Positions 25,282 through 36,395 are shown, counted from the first letter of the stretch. The stretch is DNA of 64,000 nucleotides from Methanosarcinaceae archaeon (GCA_020055655.1 JAIPUR010000001.1:1-64000), one strand, 5' to 3'. Made by a program: numbers and translations. The notes: generated by a model not told the origin, from the sequence alone.

Positions 25282-27647
25282 TTTCTCTCAACTCCACTCT
25301 TTATAAGATTGCTAACTCCAAATGCTGCCAGACAGAGTACTACTATCTCTCCCAGAGTATCGTATGCTCTGAAATCTACCAATATTACATTCACAATATT
25401 ATGGCCAGCTGCAAGTGATACACTGTTCTCTATGAAATAATATGATAATGATTCAAATGGAGCTACGATTCCCTGATTTACGTTAAGTGATAATACCAAT
25501 ACTGTTAATGCCACTGCAGCTGAGATAGTCAGGTCTTTGATCATAACAGGTGTTGAAATTGTTTCTTTGAATGTTTGCGGTATTTTCACAATAACTAGTA
25601 CAAAAATTATGGTAAAGAGTGTTTCGACCAATATCTGGGTAATTGCAAGATCAGGTGCCTGTAGATATATGTATATGAGACTTACAAGATAACCTAGCGC
25701 TGAAACTGCTATGACAGCCTGCAGGTATTTTCTTAACACTGCTGTGGCAATTGCACTTATTATTACCAGTCCAAGGATTATTCCTTCGTACAAGGGAATA
25801 TTAAAGTTCAGGTTAGCAGGTATCAGTGTAGCTGTAACAAAGAATGTTGGTATCGCTCCCAGAACTATGAACAGAACTATCAATGAGACCAAATATGGCT
25901 TTACAGGTCCAGGTTGCATGAATGCTGCAAATACTGAACTTTTATTTTTTGCACCATCAACTATCATATCATAGAAATAATTGATACTCAGCCATGGATA
26001 GCGTACGTTCATTTTATCCTGCCGTTCTCCAATATCATCATATTTTGTGTATACAAGGATACCAAGGATCAGGGTAATGATAGTCATTATCAAAGGTGTT
26101 GTGAACCCATGCCATAGTTTCACATGAAGGTCTACATTTTCAAGCAATATTCCTTCGGTTGCCGGTTCTATCAGATAGTGAACTGCAACGGATGGGAACA
26201 GGCCTATCAGAACGACAAGGCCGGCAAGCAGACCAGCTGGTGCCAGCATATTGAAAGATGGATCATGTATATGCTCAGGAAGATGTTCTTTTTTTCGCTC
26301 TCCCAGGAATATTCCATCAATGAATTTTACTGAGTATGCAAAGGTGAATACGCCGCCAAGTAGCGCTGCTGCTGGTATAAGGTAGGTGAAAACTCCGCCC
26401 AGTAGATGCCCCATTTCCAGTGAGGTCTCGTAGAACATTTCCTTGCTCAGGAATCCATTAAGAGGAGGTATCCCTATCATGGAAAGAGCTGCGATGGTGG
26501 CTATGATGAATGTAATTGGCATTTCCTTTCGCAACCCACCAAGTTTTCGTATATCGCGAGTCGCAGCTTCGTGCGCAACAATACCTGCAACAAGGAAAAG
26601 GCACGCCTTGAATGTTGCATGGTTCAGGAGATGAAATGTTGCTGCTGCAACTCCTATGCCCGGTTCATGGTATGTTGTATATCCGTACATGGTGAACATG
26701 TAGGCAAGCTGGCTGATGGTGGAATAAGCAAGTATGGCTTTTATGTCAGTTTGTCGGAATGCCAAAAAACCGGCAAGCAACATAGTAAATATTCCCAGAC
26801 CACTTACAATGATAAACCATGCTTCAGTTCCGGAGAACAATGGATGTATTCTGGCTAATAGGTATATACCAGCTTTCACCATCGTTGCAGAATGTAAGAA
26901 TCCACTTACTGGTGTCGGTGCTTCCATTGCATTTGGAAGCCATATATAGAATGGACCTTGTGCTGATTTTGCTGCAGCACCTATTATAATCAATATAAGT
27001 GTGGTAAGAAATAGTGGATCCGTTTTTAGAGATGCTATCGCGGCAGGGTCATGTAACAAAGTTGCCAGTTCGAAAGAACCTGTAATTGAGCGTAGCAGGA
27101 TAAAACCTGCAAGCATGAACAGTCCTCCACCGGCTGTAAGCAATAAAGATTTTGTTGCTCCGTATATAGAAGCTGGTTTATTTCTCCAGTATCCGATAAG
27201 CATGAATGATGTTATGCTTGTAAGTTCCCAGAATATGAATAGTTGCAGAGTGTTGGCTGAAAATACCATTCCCAGCATGGCTCCCATGAAGAAAAGCAAT
27301 TGCTGGTAATACCGTGGCAAATCCTCTTTTTTAGACATATAGCCATTAGAATACCACAATATCATCATTCCAATGCCTGACACTATGAGGCCAAACATTG
27401 TACTGAGTCCATCTGCATAGAATGACAGGTCAATGCTCAGTGACGGCAGCCATCTTATTGAGCCCTGGATCGTATCTCCATCGCTTATCACAGGTAAAAC
27501 CCATGCTATCAGTCCGAAACTCAATAAAGCAACAGAGAATGCATACCATCCAATGTAGCCTTTCAGGAGTTTCTCAACTAGCGGCAATACAAATGCTAGG
27601 GCAAATGGTAGAAAAACTGCAAGAGCAATTGCTGTAAAATTATCCAT
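25278..27647 (-). CDS. mnhA: Na+/H+ antiporter subunit MnhA (MrpA), NuoL-like
   Basis: The largest Mrp subunit (789 residues from ATG 27647). The N-terminal ~500 residues are NuoL-like with [66 protein letters not shown] and [12 protein letters not shown]. The C-terminal part contains the MrpA-specific [15 protein letters not shown] helix. An upstream in-frame start at 27731 is rejected. The TATA box at 27669-27678 lies between it and 27647 and predicts transcription starting at about 27648, so the mRNA may be leaderless. First gene of the Mrp operon. Confidence 0.93.
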   Translation of the reverse strand: MDNFTAIALAVFLPFALAFVLPLVEKLLKGYIGWYAFSVALLSFGLIAWVLPVISDGDTIQGSIRWLPSLSIDLSFYADGLSTMFGLIVSGIGMMILWYSNGYMSKKEDLPRYYQQLLFFMGAMLGMVFSANTLQLFIFWELTSITSFMLIGYWRNKPASIYGATKSLLLTAGGGLFMLAGFILLRSITGSFELATLLHDPAAIASLKTDPLFLTTLILIIIGAAAKSAQGPFYIWLPNAMEAPTPVSGFLHSATMVKAGIYLLARIHPLFSGTEAWFIIVSGLGIFTMLLAGFLAFRQTDIKAILAYSTISQLAYMFTMYGYTTYHEPGIGVAAATFHLLNHATFKACLFLVAGIVAHEAATRDIRKLGGLRKEMPITFIIATIAALSMIGIPPLNGFLSKEMFYETSLEMGHLLGGVFTYLIPAAALLGGVFTFAYSVKFIDGIFLGERKKEHLPEHIHDPSFNMLAPAGLLAGLVVLIGLFPSVAVHYLIEPATEGILLENVDLHVKLWHGFTTPLIMTIITLILGILVYTKYDDIGERQDKMNVRYPWLSINYFYDMIVDGAKNKSSVFAAFMQPGPVKPYLVSLIVLFIVLGAIPTFFVTATLIPANLNFNIPLYEGIILGLVIISAIATAVLRKYLQAVIAVSALGYLVSLIYIYLQAPDLAITQILVETLFTIIFVLVIVKIPQTFKETISTPVMIKDLTISAAVALTVLVLSLNVNQGIVAPFESLSYYFIENSVSLAAGHNIVNVILVDFRAYDTLGEIVVLCLAAFGVSNLIKSGVERK

Positions 27648-27668
27648 GTAGTCTAAGATTCTGCTCCC

Positions 27669-27678
27669 GATATAAATG
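27669..27678 (-). promoter_or_regulatory. TATA box of the Mrp operon (predicted leaderless)
   Basis: The minus-strand CATTTATATC lies about 25 nt from the mnhA ATG at 27647, so the start site would fall at or within a few bases of the start codon. The 97-nt divergent gap to the plus-strand gene at 27745 holds both promoters. Confidence 0.5.
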
Positions 27679-27744
27679 ATTAATGTGAAACAATGAACAA
27701 TAAAGTAAAATACTAAGATGATATTGTGCAATTTGGCTTAATTT

Positions 27745-28737
27745 ATGGTAAAAAAGGATGCACAATTGATGCAAAAAGAAAATATCTTTAAAAATAGTAA
27801 TTATTACAGATTATTAGTAATAGTTCTTGCAGTTACTTTTTTATTGTTAAGTATTAATTCTGCATCTGGATTTTATGAGAATACTAATACTAGTGTATTG
27901 CAAAATTCTTCTCTAGTTCCAGCAACCCGCTCCAGTCATTTGATCGAGGTTGATCTAAGTCATGAAAATGCAATATTTGTGCAGGAGTCAATAGTATTTT
28001 CTGTAAGTTTAAATGTAAGTGAGATTCCTGATAATCTGGCGATAAATGTTCCCGGGTCTGCAGAAATAGATTCATTCCAGCGGGTTGAAATGATGGGTAC
28101 TGGCTCAGAACCAATCAATTACACTCGGGATGGCGACATTCTATATTTTGATGACTCTAAACGTCTACAGGAATCTTCCCTTCCTGCAATTTATGAGATC
28201 AGATATGTAATAAAAGATAATGCTGCAATTTCTTACCGCTCATTTTCAAAGGTTTTGCATAGCTCTGAACAGGTTTTCTATCCTATAGGCAGACTTACAG
28301 TTGCTGTTAGTCATCCTGAGGGAGTACATGTACATTTAACAAACGAAATAGGCAATGCAATAAAAGCGGATACAGTTGAGACTAATGTTAATATTGTAAC
28401 ATTTGCATGGAACAACCCTGATATTGCTGCATTAACTGTTAATACTCACAGTCCGGTTGAGCAAAGTTCCGATGTCAATGTCCCAGTTGCATTTTTATTT
28501 TTACTTGCATTCGGAGCAGTTGTAGTTGTAGTTTACATGCTTTATTCAAAAAGAAAAGGAAATGCTGGTATTCGTGAGCTTGAAGATCAGTATGAATCTC
28601 TGTTGACTGTGATCCTTCAGATCGAGGATGATCATAAGAGTAAGATCCTTTCCGATAAAGAATTCCTTTCATTGCATAAAAAATACAAATCTCAGGCAAT
28701 GGATATTAAAAAGAAAATAGATAGTTTGCAAAAATAA
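27745..28737 (+). CDS. Exported protein with C-terminal membrane helix and coiled tail, unknown
   Basis: A 330-residue protein. The N-terminal signal anchor spans ~22-42. A beta-rich exported region (43-245) has several NxS/T sequons. One membrane helix (~248-267, VAFLFLLAFGAVVVVVYML) leads to a basic stop-transfer and a ~60-residue cytosolic, charged, probably coiled tail (ELEDQYESLLTVILQIEDDHKSK...KKKIDSLQK). The family is not recognised. It is divergently transcribed from mnhA. The start may be 27745 or the ATG at 27769; neither has a strong ribosome binding site. Confidence 0.7.
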   Translation: MVKKDAQLMQKENIFKNSNYYRLLVIVLAVTFLLLSINSASGFYENTNTSVLQNSSLVPATRSSHLIEVDLSHENAIFVQESIVFSVSLNVSEIPDNLAINVPGSAEIDSFQRVEMMGTGSEPINYTRDGDILYFDDSKRLQESSLPAIYEIRYVIKDNAAISYRSFSKVLHSSEQVFYPIGRLTVAVSHPEGVHVHLTNEIGNAIKADTVETNVNIVTFAWNNPDIAALTVNTHSPVEQSSDVNVPVAFLFLLAFGAVVVVVYMLYSKRKGNAGIRELEDQYESLLTVILQIEDDHKSKILSDKEFLSLHKKYKSQAMDIKKKIDSLQK

Positions 28738-28775
28738 TAACTGCCTTAAATATAGTTTATGAGGAATTTTTTCCC

Positions 28776-28982
28776 TCATTCCCTGTAGGTTTCTCCTTCT
28801 GCAGGCGGGTTGTTTATGTCAGATACCCCCCATCCAATATCATAACTTTGTCCACAGCTTGGACATATCAATCCAATTTTTGCTTTTCCTTCTACTATGT
28901 TCTTGAAGAATACATGAAATCCTCTTTCATATCCACATTTTCTGCATATTCGAATTTCCTGTTCCTTTGCATTTTCAGACAT
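28776..28982 (-). CDS. Small zinc-ribbon protein
   Basis: A 68-residue soluble protein with CRKC near residue 13 and CPSC near residue 40, spaced as a zinc ribbon, and ending DIGWGVSDINNPPAEG. Function unknown; such proteins are often nucleic-acid or protein-binding adaptors. It lies 30 nt downstream of the CobW-like gene on the same strand and convergent with the gene at 27745. Confidence 0.72.
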   Translation of the reverse strand: MSENAKEQEIRICRKCGYERGFHVFFKNIVEGKAKIGLICPSCGQSYDIGWGVSDINNPPAEGETYRE

Positions 28983-29022
28983 AATATAGAATAATTCATG
29001 TTCCTTAAAAAATGTATTTCTT

Positions 29023-29613
29023 TCAGTTAATGATCATGTCAACAAGATCACTGATTCTGTGTCCATCTGAATCAGCCTCAAACCTGAATATAGTTGCATC
29101 AGGATTCAGTTCTTCAAAAGTCCTGTTCAATGCTGATATTTTTTCATGGTCAGTAGCATCAACTTGTGTAAATATAATTTCAGATTCTGTGATCTGCTTG
29201 CTGACTATTTTTGGGATCATCTTTGCATCATTTTCCGGATTCATCTTTGCATCGAATAGATAGATAATAGGTGCAAAGACCAGATCCTTAAAATCAAGGT
29301 CTGAAAGATATTCCTTTACTTTACCAGGAGCTAAACTAAATGGAACTTCTACCAGCAGATAGTCAGAATTTGCCAGTCCATTGATCTTAGGAAGTTCCAC
29401 CATTAGATCCGTTATGAAAGTACATGGAATATCTTTTTTTTCTATGATCATAATGGCTGAATTTGGATCAGTAGAAACACCTTCATTACCTGCTGCATCT
29501 TCAATATTGATAATAGCTACTTTATTTCCTCGTGCAACTAATTCATTTCCTGCTGAAAATAGAGCAGTTTTCTTTTTTGTGCATGCAAAACCACCTATCA
29601 GAACAATTTGCAT
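29023..29613 (-). CDS. CobW/HypB-like (G3E-type) protein with degenerate P-loop
   Basis: A 196-residue protein with the layout of G3E metallochaperone GTPases: a beta strand followed by GGFACTKKKTAL where the P-loop should be, NIEDAAGNEGV in the place of the NEFG-x-x-GID switch, LLVEVPFSLAPG in the place of E-T/S-G-L-A-P, and IIFTQVDATDHE in the place of TKxD. The P-loop lacks the second Gly of GxxxxGK(S/T), so nucleotide binding may be altered or lost. ATG 29613 follows GGAGGAATTTG. The family call is by layout, moderate certainty. Confidence 0.6.
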   Translation of the reverse strand: MQIVLIGGFACTKKKTALFSAGNELVARGNKVAIINIEDAAGNEGVSTDPNSAIMIIEKKDIPCTFITDLMVELPKINGLANSDYLLVEVPFSLAPGKVKEYLSDLDFKDLVFAPIIYLFDAKMNPENDAKMIPKIVSKQITESEIIFTQVDATDHEKISALNRTFEELNPDATIFRFEADSDGHRISDLVDMIIN

Positions 29614-29909
29614 CAAATTCCTCCGTCATTAGATTATAATGGATTAGATTAAGTAGATATTGTTTCTATTGATGTCTTATTTTTCAATTTACAAACCAAA
29701 ATACTTATTATGGAACTAAATGTAGTATTTACAGAGATTCTTTGTTTATAGTCTCATATCTCAAAATAAATCTGAATCTATAGGTTATATGGAAGAAGCA
29801 GTGTGATTCCGGTAATCTATTCAATGTTTCATTGTGTACGTGAATCATAGCTTTTTATTATCACAACTTAATTTCTTTTGGAAGCGAATATCAGGAGTTA
29901 AAAATTCAT

Positions 29910-31541
29910 ATGGACCAGTATCAATCAAATACTTCTATGAAAAAAAGAGTCACAGATCTGATCAATGTCTGTTCAGATGGCTTGTATGAAAGAGAGGAGA
30001 TCATTGCAATTTCGCTTCTTTCAGCTATTTCTGGTCAATCGATTTTCCTATATGGTTTGCCTGGTACTGCAAAAAGTTTGATTGCCCGTCGCTTGTCACA
30101 TGTATTCAGAGATACAACACATTTTGAGTACCTGATGCAGAATTTCAGTACACCTGAGGATGTTTTCGGACCAGTCAGTATTCAGGAATTAAAAAAGGAC
30201 AATTACATTCGCAAAACAGATGGCTATTTGCCGACTGCAGATTTTGCTTTTCTTGATGAGATATGGAAAAGCAGCCCAGCTATTTTGAACACGTTATTGA
30301 CCATCATCAACGAAAGGATTTTCCGAAATGGTGGAAAAGATGCAAAGGTTCCTCTAAAAGCATTGATTGCTGCAAGTAATGAAACACCACCGCCAGGTCA
30401 GGGATTGGAAGCTCTCTATGATCGTTTTGTAATGCGTATAGTAGTAGATCCCATGAAAGAGAGGGAGAATTTTGAAAAACTGCTTGATGGAGGATTTGTC
30501 TCTGCCGACATAGAAGTTCCGGAAATGCTACAGTTCTCTAATGATGAATGGGAGCAATTCCCTAATGATATCTACAGGATAACAATTTCCAAAGAAGTAT
30601 TTGCTATCATAAATTCGATAAGATCCTCAATTGATCAATTTAATAAAGATAACCCTGAGGTCGAAGTTTATGTCTCTGATCGTAGGTGGCAGAAGATCGC
30701 ATTTATTTTAAAGGCTTCAGCATTTTTATGCGACCGAACTGAGGTAATACCCGTTGATACACTTATCTTGCGACATTGTCTCTGGACACTTGAAGGTAAC
30801 AGGGAAGGAATCGATGATATCGTTGTAAGGAGTGTAAAACAATTTAGCTGCACTAATTATGAGGAATCAAATAATTGGTTACTAGATCACAAAGATATTG
30901 AAAATAGAGTATCTGAAACATTTTTCTATTCTGAGGATGTTTTTGATACGAAAGAAATCGATGGTAATGAGTATTTTTCCATAAGCTCACCAGAAATTAA
31001 AACAGATTCCAATAGTCTGCAAGCTAGTAAAATAGAAATTCGTTTTTATGTTCCAATAGAAAGTATTGGTACCTTTGACACCTTTGTACCCATTGATATA
31101 AACGGAAATCCTCAACCTCGTGTAGAATGTAATTTCAATGGAAGCAATTTATGTGAGGTGAAAATACAAGATAAATTACTAAAAAATGGCTGGGAATACC
31201 CATTAAGCAGTACTTCATATGTTGAATGGTTTGAAGCAAAACCAGATATAAAATATGAGAAAACCACTCAAAAATCGGTATGTCCGAAAGTCAAGGATTC
31301 TTTGATAAATGAGTGCGAGAATTCCTTATCCTTAATTGAGAAACTTATTAATGACACAATCCCTTATGTTGATGCTCAAAGAAAGTTGAACGAAGTACCA
31401 TTCGTACCAATAGATAAGAGAAAAATCGTGCTGGATGCATTCGAAGCTTTCCTCAATGATCTGGAAAACCATAAATTGAATGCTGAACATTTGTTGGAAA
31501 AGGTGCAATCTTATGCAGTCTCTGAGTCAGGAAATTGCTAA
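29910..31541 (+). CDS. MoxR/RavA-type AAA+ ATPase
   Basis: A 543-residue AAA+ chaperone of the MoxR superfamily. It has Walker A GLPGTAKS near residue 50, Walker B FAFLDEIWKS near 115, sensor-1 ALIAASNE and Arg finger region LYDRFVMRI. The C-terminal ~250 residues contain a beta-rich insert and helical tail, similar in plan to RavA with its extension. The start codon of its VWA partner lies inside its 3' end, so the two act together, probably as a remodelling machine for a metal-cofactor or membrane-complex client (inference). Confidence 0.88.
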   Translation: MDQYQSNTSMKKRVTDLINVCSDGLYEREEIIAISLLSAISGQSIFLYGLPGTAKSLIARRLSHVFRDTTHFEYLMQNFSTPEDVFGPVSIQELKKDNYIRKTDGYLPTADFAFLDEIWKSSPAILNTLLTIINERIFRNGGKDAKVPLKALIAASNETPPPGQGLEALYDRFVMRIVVDPMKERENFEKLLDGGFVSADIEVPEMLQFSNDEWEQFPNDIYRITISKEVFAIINSIRSSIDQFNKDNPEVEVYVSDRRWQKIAFILKASAFLCDRTEVIPVDTLILRHCLWTLEGNREGIDDIVVRSVKQFSCTNYEESNNWLLDHKDIENRVSETFFYSEDVFDTKEIDGNEYFSISSPEIKTDSNSLQASKIEIRFYVPIESIGTFDTFVPIDINGNPQPRVECNFNGSNLCEVKIQDKLLKNGWEYPLSSTSYVEWFEAKPDIKYEKTTQKSVCPKVKDSLINECENSLSLIEKLINDTIPYVDAQRKLNEVPFVPIDKRKIVLDAFEAFLNDLENHKLNAEHLLEKVQSYAVSESGNC

Positions 31542-32976
31542 AGCAAAAGAACTTGCCAATGCTCTTCAGTCTAAAAATTATCCTGGTCTGACAGATGAAA
31601 AGTTTAAAACAGTGTTAAACAGGAAAATAAGCAACTGGGAAACTTCAACTTATACAAATTTAAAAAAAGCTGATCCTTTACAAAAATGTGAATCCCAGTT
31701 AAATCATGCAGAGTGGGAACTTAAGGTAAATAAAACTTCCATAAAATCAATATTGTGTGATTTGAATTGTTATAGTTCACTCCAGCCATCTGCAAATATT
31801 TTATTCTGGAAACGAAAACTACTTGCCATAAATAGAAAAACAGATGTAAAAAATAGTAAGTCTTTTGCAGAAACTCTCAATATTATTCGCAGAAATGAAA
31901 TAGAGTCGTGGAAAAAGGAGTACAAAAAGCAATTACTTGAATGGCAAGTTGCAGAAGTTCAAAAATATCGTGCACAATTATTGAAAGATCTGAAAGAATG
32001 GTTTGAAACGATACAGAAAATGAAAAATGCTTTTGATGAGCTTGATATTGAACCAGGGCTTTTATGGGATCTAAGTGCTGATGAACTGACCGAGCAAGAT
32101 ATTTCATTTCTTAAAAAGTGGGCTGAATACTTAAATAAAGCTAAAAATCTTCGCAAATTATGTGAACTAATGGGAAGATTGCGAAAGGAAGAGAAATCGG
32201 GCCGTACAGAAATTGTTAATTCAACTATCAGGTACTGTGTCAGAGAGCCGGACCCAACTTCGAACGAAATGGTTGTTGGCATTGAGCTTGGCAGTGATCT
32301 GGAAAATGTAATACCACAGGAATTAGCTTTGTTGAGTGATCCTGATATTGCATTGCTTTTTGATCTGAAGTATGTTGAAAAGAGATTTATGTGTTTTTCC
32401 AAACAGGGATTTAAAAGTGAGATCATCGAAGAAACAATTCAAAAAGAAGTAACGGTCGTTGATGAAGAGAAAATGGGTCCCATCATTATTTGCCTTGATA
32501 CAAGTGATTCAATGGCAGGACCGGCAGAATATGTAGCTAAAGCATTAACTCTTAGTATAGTGAGCAGAGCAGTTTCACAAAAAAGAAATTGTTATTTGAT
32601 CAATTTTGGCACTTCAATAGAGACTCTTGATATTACTCCTCCAAAAGGTATTCGGGATCTGATAGATTTTCTCAAAATGAGTTTTCATGGTGGTACTGAT
32701 GTTTTACCAGCGTTGTATGAGGGAGTCAGGATGATGCAAAATGAAAATTATGAAAAAGCCGATCTTTTGGTTATGTCTGACTTTGTGTTTCCTAGATTAT
32801 CCTCTGAGATTACCACCTTGTGCCAAAAGCAAAAACTAAATGAGAATCGCTTTTTTGCACTATCGATCAGTCCATTTGATACAAACCATATTGATGATGG
32901 TGTTTTTGATCAAATATGGAAATATAACTCAAGGCGTGGAGGCCTTTTAGATATAACTAATTCCTGTACTTTGTAG
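31513..32976 (+). CDS. VWA-domain partner of MoxR ATPase (ViaA-like)
   Basis: A 487-residue protein. The helical N-terminal ~300 residues are charged and Lys/Glu-rich. The VWA domain (~300-487) has a complete MIDAS: DTSDSM near residue 340, HGGTD for the conserved Thr and VMSDF for the distal Asp. ATG 31513 follows AGGTG and overlaps the ATPase gene by 29 nt; the longer frame from 31480 lacks a ribosome binding site. The pair corresponds to RavA-ViaA/CoxDE-type modules. Confidence 0.87.
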   Translation: MQSLSQEIAKAKELANALQSKNYPGLTDEKFKTVLNRKISNWETSTYTNLKKADPLQKCESQLNHAEWELKVNKTSIKSILCDLNCYSSLQPSANILFWKRKLLAINRKTDVKNSKSFAETLNIIRRNEIESWKKEYKKQLLEWQVAEVQKYRAQLLKDLKEWFETIQKMKNAFDELDIEPGLLWDLSADELTEQDISFLKKWAEYLNKAKNLRKLCELMGRLRKEEKSGRTEIVNSTIRYCVREPDPTSNEMVVGIELGSDLENVIPQELALLSDPDIALLFDLKYVEKRFMCFSKQGFKSEIIEETIQKEVTVVDEEKMGPIIICLDTSDSMAGPAEYVAKALTLSIVSRAVSQKRNCYLINFGTSIETLDITPPKGIRDLIDFLKMSFHGGTDVLPALYEGVRMMQNENYEKADLLVMSDFVFPRLSSEITTLCQKQKLNENRFFALSISPFDTNHIDDGVFDQIWKYNSRRGGLLDITNSCTL

Positions 32977-33029
32977 TTCATGACACTTGTATCCACTATG
33001 CTTAATTGAAATGAACGTGTTTTTAATGC

Positions 33030-33680
33030 ATGAAAAAAGGAATTATTTTTGATGTGGATGGTGTACTTGTCGATTCCATGCCTTATCATGCTTCTGCATG
33101 GGTGCATGCATTTGCCACTGTGGGAATCGAAGTGAAAGAAAGTGAGATATATGAAATAGAAGGGTCAAATCATGTTGGTGTGATAGATCTCATATTCAAA
33201 AAAGCCGGTAAGGTTCCTGACCCTGAACTTTACGGGGATTTGCTTTTAGAGAAGCGTAGCCATTTTATGGAACACAATGTTTCACAGCCGTTCGATCATA
33301 TGCAGGAATGTCTTGTAGATCTTAAAAGTAAGTATAAACTGGCAGTAGCATCAGGTGCTGACAGAACTATTGTGACAAGTATTATGGGTAAATTCTACCC
33401 CAATATCTTTGATGCTATTGTTTCAGGTCAGGATGTAAAGAAAGGAAAACCAGATCCGGAACCATATCTTAAGGCTGCAGGTATGCTTGGACTTGATGCC
33501 AGAGATTGCATTGTTATTGAGAATGCTCCACTAGGTGTTCTTTCTGCAAAGAATGCAGGTATGTACTGTGTAGCAGTGCCAACTTATCTTCCCTCTGAAA
33601 AATTAAAGGATGCGGATCTTTTACTTGCTGACCATGCAGGTCTTGTAGAGTATCTGAACAAGCTTGCAGCTAATGGATAA
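33030..33680 (+). CDS. HAD-superfamily phosphatase, beta-phosphoglucomutase/phosphoglycolate type
   Basis: A 216-residue cytosolic hydrolase. Motif I is DVDGVLVDSMPYH near residue 8, motif II Ser is in AVASGADR, motif III Lys in KKGKPDPEPY, and motif IV in CIVIENAPLGVLSAKNAGM. An alpha-helical cap lies between motifs I and II. The substrate cannot be read from sequence; candidates are phosphoglycolate or sugar phosphates. It stands alone, following the VWA gene by 53 nt. Confidence 0.9.
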   Translation: MKKGIIFDVDGVLVDSMPYHASAWVHAFATVGIEVKESEIYEIEGSNHVGVIDLIFKKAGKVPDPELYGDLLLEKRSHFMEHNVSQPFDHMQECLVDLKSKYKLAVASGADRTIVTSIMGKFYPNIFDAIVSGQDVKKGKPDPEPYLKAAGMLGLDARDCIVIENAPLGVLSAKNAGMYCVAVPTYLPSEKLKDADLLLADHAGLVEYLNKLAANG

Positions 33681-33751
33681 TTCTCTAAATAGTACATTGA
33701 ATAAAATTTAAGTGAACTAAAAAACAAAATGAAAAAAGAATAATGGTACGG

Positions 33752-35662
33752 TTAAACTAACCGTACTGTTTCCAGATTTGTTAAAGCCCTTGTTTCCATC
33801 TTGTTCTTCTTGTGAATAGAACTTGCAAGATCGATACAGGACCTTTCATCACCATGCTCTGTAAAGACCCTTTCTGGTCTTGGTTTCATTCTCTTGATGT
33901 AGTCCATCAATTGTCTTCTATCAGAGTGACCTGAGAAACCATCAACAACTTCTACGTTCATGTTCATGCTAACAACATGTGTTCCTTCTCTTGTTGAAAT
34001 AGGTATCTCTTTCCATCCTTTCTGAATTCTTCTTCCAAGAGTTCCATCTGCCTGATATCCAACAAAAACAAGTGTGTTTCTGTTATCTTCAGCAAATCTC
34101 TTGAAGTATTCAATTACAGGACCTGCATTCATCATACCTGAGGTTGCAAGAATTACACATGGCTCAGTTTCTGTCAGTATTTTCTGACGAAGCTCGTTAG
34201 AATCCACTGGCTTGAAACATTCTGCAAGGAATGGGTTCTCTCCTTTCTGGAAAATAAGTCTACGCAAATCGTTGTTCAAATATTCAGGGTAAGTTGCATG
34301 AATCGCAGTTGCTTCCCATATCATTCCGTCAAGATAGACAGGAACATTTGGTATTTCACCTTTACGTATTGCATCTTCAAGAACTATCATTACTTCCTGA
34401 CTTCTTCCCACTGCAAAAGCCGGAATAAGCACCACACCATCCTGGCTGAGTGTTTCGTTTACTACCTGTTTTAAGTGGTTTTCAGCATCCTGAAGGGATG
34501 GCTGTGTAGCATTGGAACCTCCATATGTTGATTCCATAATGACACTTTCAACACGTGGGAATTTGTTTACCGCAGGGTCGAATAGCCTTGTTTTTTCATA
34601 TTTGAAATCACCAGTGATAACAACATTATGAAGTCCGTCGCCAATATGGAAATGGGATACAGATGAACCGATAATATGTCCTGCATTATGGAATGTCAGT
34701 TTAATATCCGGTGCTATATCAGTTACTTCCTCAAAATCAAGAGTTATGGTGTGCTTCAGGACTTCCCTTACATCTGTTGAAGCATAAGGGGGTCTTTTTC
34801 CTTCCTTTGCTGCCACATCAATATAGTCGAGTTGCAAAAGTGCCATAAGATCTCTTGTTGGTGGTGTGCAGTATACCGGTCCTTCAAATCCATACTTGTA
34901 AAGTAGAGGAACAAGTCCCTGGTGGTCAAGGTGAGCATGTGTGAGTACTACAGCATCAATTTGATTGATAGGGAATGCTTCAGGTACGTAGAGGTATGGG
35001 GTCATATTGTCATCAGATGCGACATTAACTCCACAATCTATCATTATTCTTGATTCCGGTGTGGAAATTATAAAGCAGCTTCTACCTACTTCTTTTGCAC
35101 CGCCAAGGCTTGTGACCCTTACCCATGCATCCTTAGAAGTACATCCTCTGTGTATTTTTCTACCAACAGATTTGAGGATCTCTTTTCTTTCTTTGTGGTT
35201 AGTACGCATGAATTCACGGATATTCTTTACTGTCCGTGACTTGATCGGTGGGGTTCTCACAACTTTTGGTGTCCATCCAATCTTTTTAGTTATTTCTCTT
35301 AATGTCTCGCCATGTTTACCGATAACAAGCCCCGGCTTTTCAGCCTCTATTATGACTTCTCCTGCATCTATGTCAAAATGATAATTAGAAACGATTGATT
35401 CTGTGGGGACAGTTTGTTCTATCTTTTTGATAGACTCTTCAGGTGGCGTTAGCACCTTTGGGTCAGGGCGTACAACAATACGTGTTCTCAGAGCTTTTGC
35501 AAGACCTCTGACTATATTGCCATTGTCTGCAAATTTTTTTGGTTCTTCGGTGTAAACAACAAGCTGTGGACCTTCAAAATCAACATTAGAAATAGTGGTG
35601 CCAGCAGGCAATTTGTCTTCGATCTTCTTCTTAAGGTCAGATAGTACTTCTTCTACCGTCAT
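33752..35662 (-). CDS. fttA: aCPSF1/FttA, archaeal transcription termination ribonuclease
   Basis: A 636-residue metallo-beta-lactamase/beta-CASP RNase that cleaves nascent RNA at U-rich sites and terminates transcription in archaea. The N-terminal KH domains (~1-145) include [12 protein letters not shown]. The MBL motif 2 is THAHLDHQG near residue 241, with TGDFKYE and AGHIIGSS. The beta-CASP motifs include [20 protein letters not shown] and a final HSDR/EHGDERS. Length and order match the family. Very few Rho-independent hairpins are apparent in the window, consistent with factor-mediated termination. Confidence 0.95.
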   Translation of the reverse strand: MTVEEVLSDLKKKIEDKLPAGTTISNVDFEGPQLVVYTEEPKKFADNGNIVRGLAKALRTRIVVRPDPKVLTPPEESIKKIEQTVPTESIVSNYHFDIDAGEVIIEAEKPGLVIGKHGETLREITKKIGWTPKVVRTPPIKSRTVKNIREFMRTNHKERKEILKSVGRKIHRGCTSKDAWVRVTSLGGAKEVGRSCFIISTPESRIMIDCGVNVASDDNMTPYLYVPEAFPINQIDAVVLTHAHLDHQGLVPLLYKYGFEGPVYCTPPTRDLMALLQLDYIDVAAKEGKRPPYASTDVREVLKHTITLDFEEVTDIAPDIKLTFHNAGHIIGSSVSHFHIGDGLHNVVITGDFKYEKTRLFDPAVNKFPRVESVIMESTYGGSNATQPSLQDAENHLKQVVNETLSQDGVVLIPAFAVGRSQEVMIVLEDAIRKGEIPNVPVYLDGMIWEATAIHATYPEYLNNDLRRLIFQKGENPFLAECFKPVDSNELRQKILTETEPCVILATSGMMNAGPVIEYFKRFAEDNRNTLVFVGYQADGTLGRRIQKGWKEIPISTREGTHVVSMNMNVEVVDGFSGHSDRRQLMDYIKRMKPRPERVFTEHGDERSCIDLASSIHKKNKMETRALTNLETVRLV

Positions 35663-35765
35663 TAAAACAGCCTTCCTGTAAAAAAGTAAAAAATATATAG
35701 GTTGCTAATAAGAATAAACTTTTTTAAAATGATTTTTGGTATTAAATTAGAAAAAGGTTGAACTA

Positions 35766-36395
35766 TTATAGCTCTTCCCTCATCTTTTTAACATCATCCA
35801 TATCAAGTCTCTTGTAAGAATCCTTCTTAATGACAACTGCATCAATTCCCTCACCAGATGCGGAATCTCTCTTCATTGCATTGTGAAGTGCTCTTACTGC
35901 AAGTTCAACACCCTCATCGGTGTTCATATCTTCTGAGTATCTGTCTTCAAGTACACCATATGCCATAGGTGAACCAGATCCTGTTGCAACAGCCTTTGTT
36001 TCTTCAATGGTTCCGCCCATTGCATCAAGTGAATAGATGGCTGGTCCATTCTTGTCATAACCACCAATAAGAAGCTGAACCATTAGTGGGTAATATCTCT
36101 GCCCACTCAACACATTAGATAGTAAAGTTGTAAGTCCTTTGATAGTGACAGATTCTTTTCGTCTCATCTTGTAAAGTTTTGACTCAACGCTGATCATACG
36201 TACAATCTGTTGTGCATCGCCAACAGAACCTGCAGTGGTCATTGCTACAAGTTCATCTACCTGGTAAATCTTTTTCGCAGTCTTGCTAGCAATAAAATTT
36301 CCCATTGTTGCACGCTGTTCAGTTGCTAGAACAACTCCGTCATTACACACTATCCCTACAGTCGTTGTACCTTTTAAATACTTATCATCAGTCAC
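35766..36395 (-). CDS. psmB: Proteasome subunit beta
   Basis: Catalytic beta subunit of the archaeal 20S proteasome, 209 residues. A short propeptide (MTDDKYLKG) precedes the active-site Thr of TTTVGIV. Catalytic Asp/Lys positions lie in [18 protein letters not shown], and the GSG element is [11 protein letters not shown]. It is upstream of fttA in the same direction, 103 nt apart. Confidence 0.96.
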   Translation of the reverse strand: MTDDKYLKGTTTVGIVCNDGVVLATEQRATMGNFIASKTAKKIYQVDELVAMTTAGSVGDAQQIVRMISVESKLYKMRRKESVTIKGLTTLLSNVLSGQRYYPLMVQLLIGGYDKNGPAIYSLDAMGGTIEETKAVATGSGSPMAYGVLEDRYSEDMNTDEGVELAVRALHNAMKRDSASGEGIDAVVIKKDSYKRLDMDDVKKMREEL

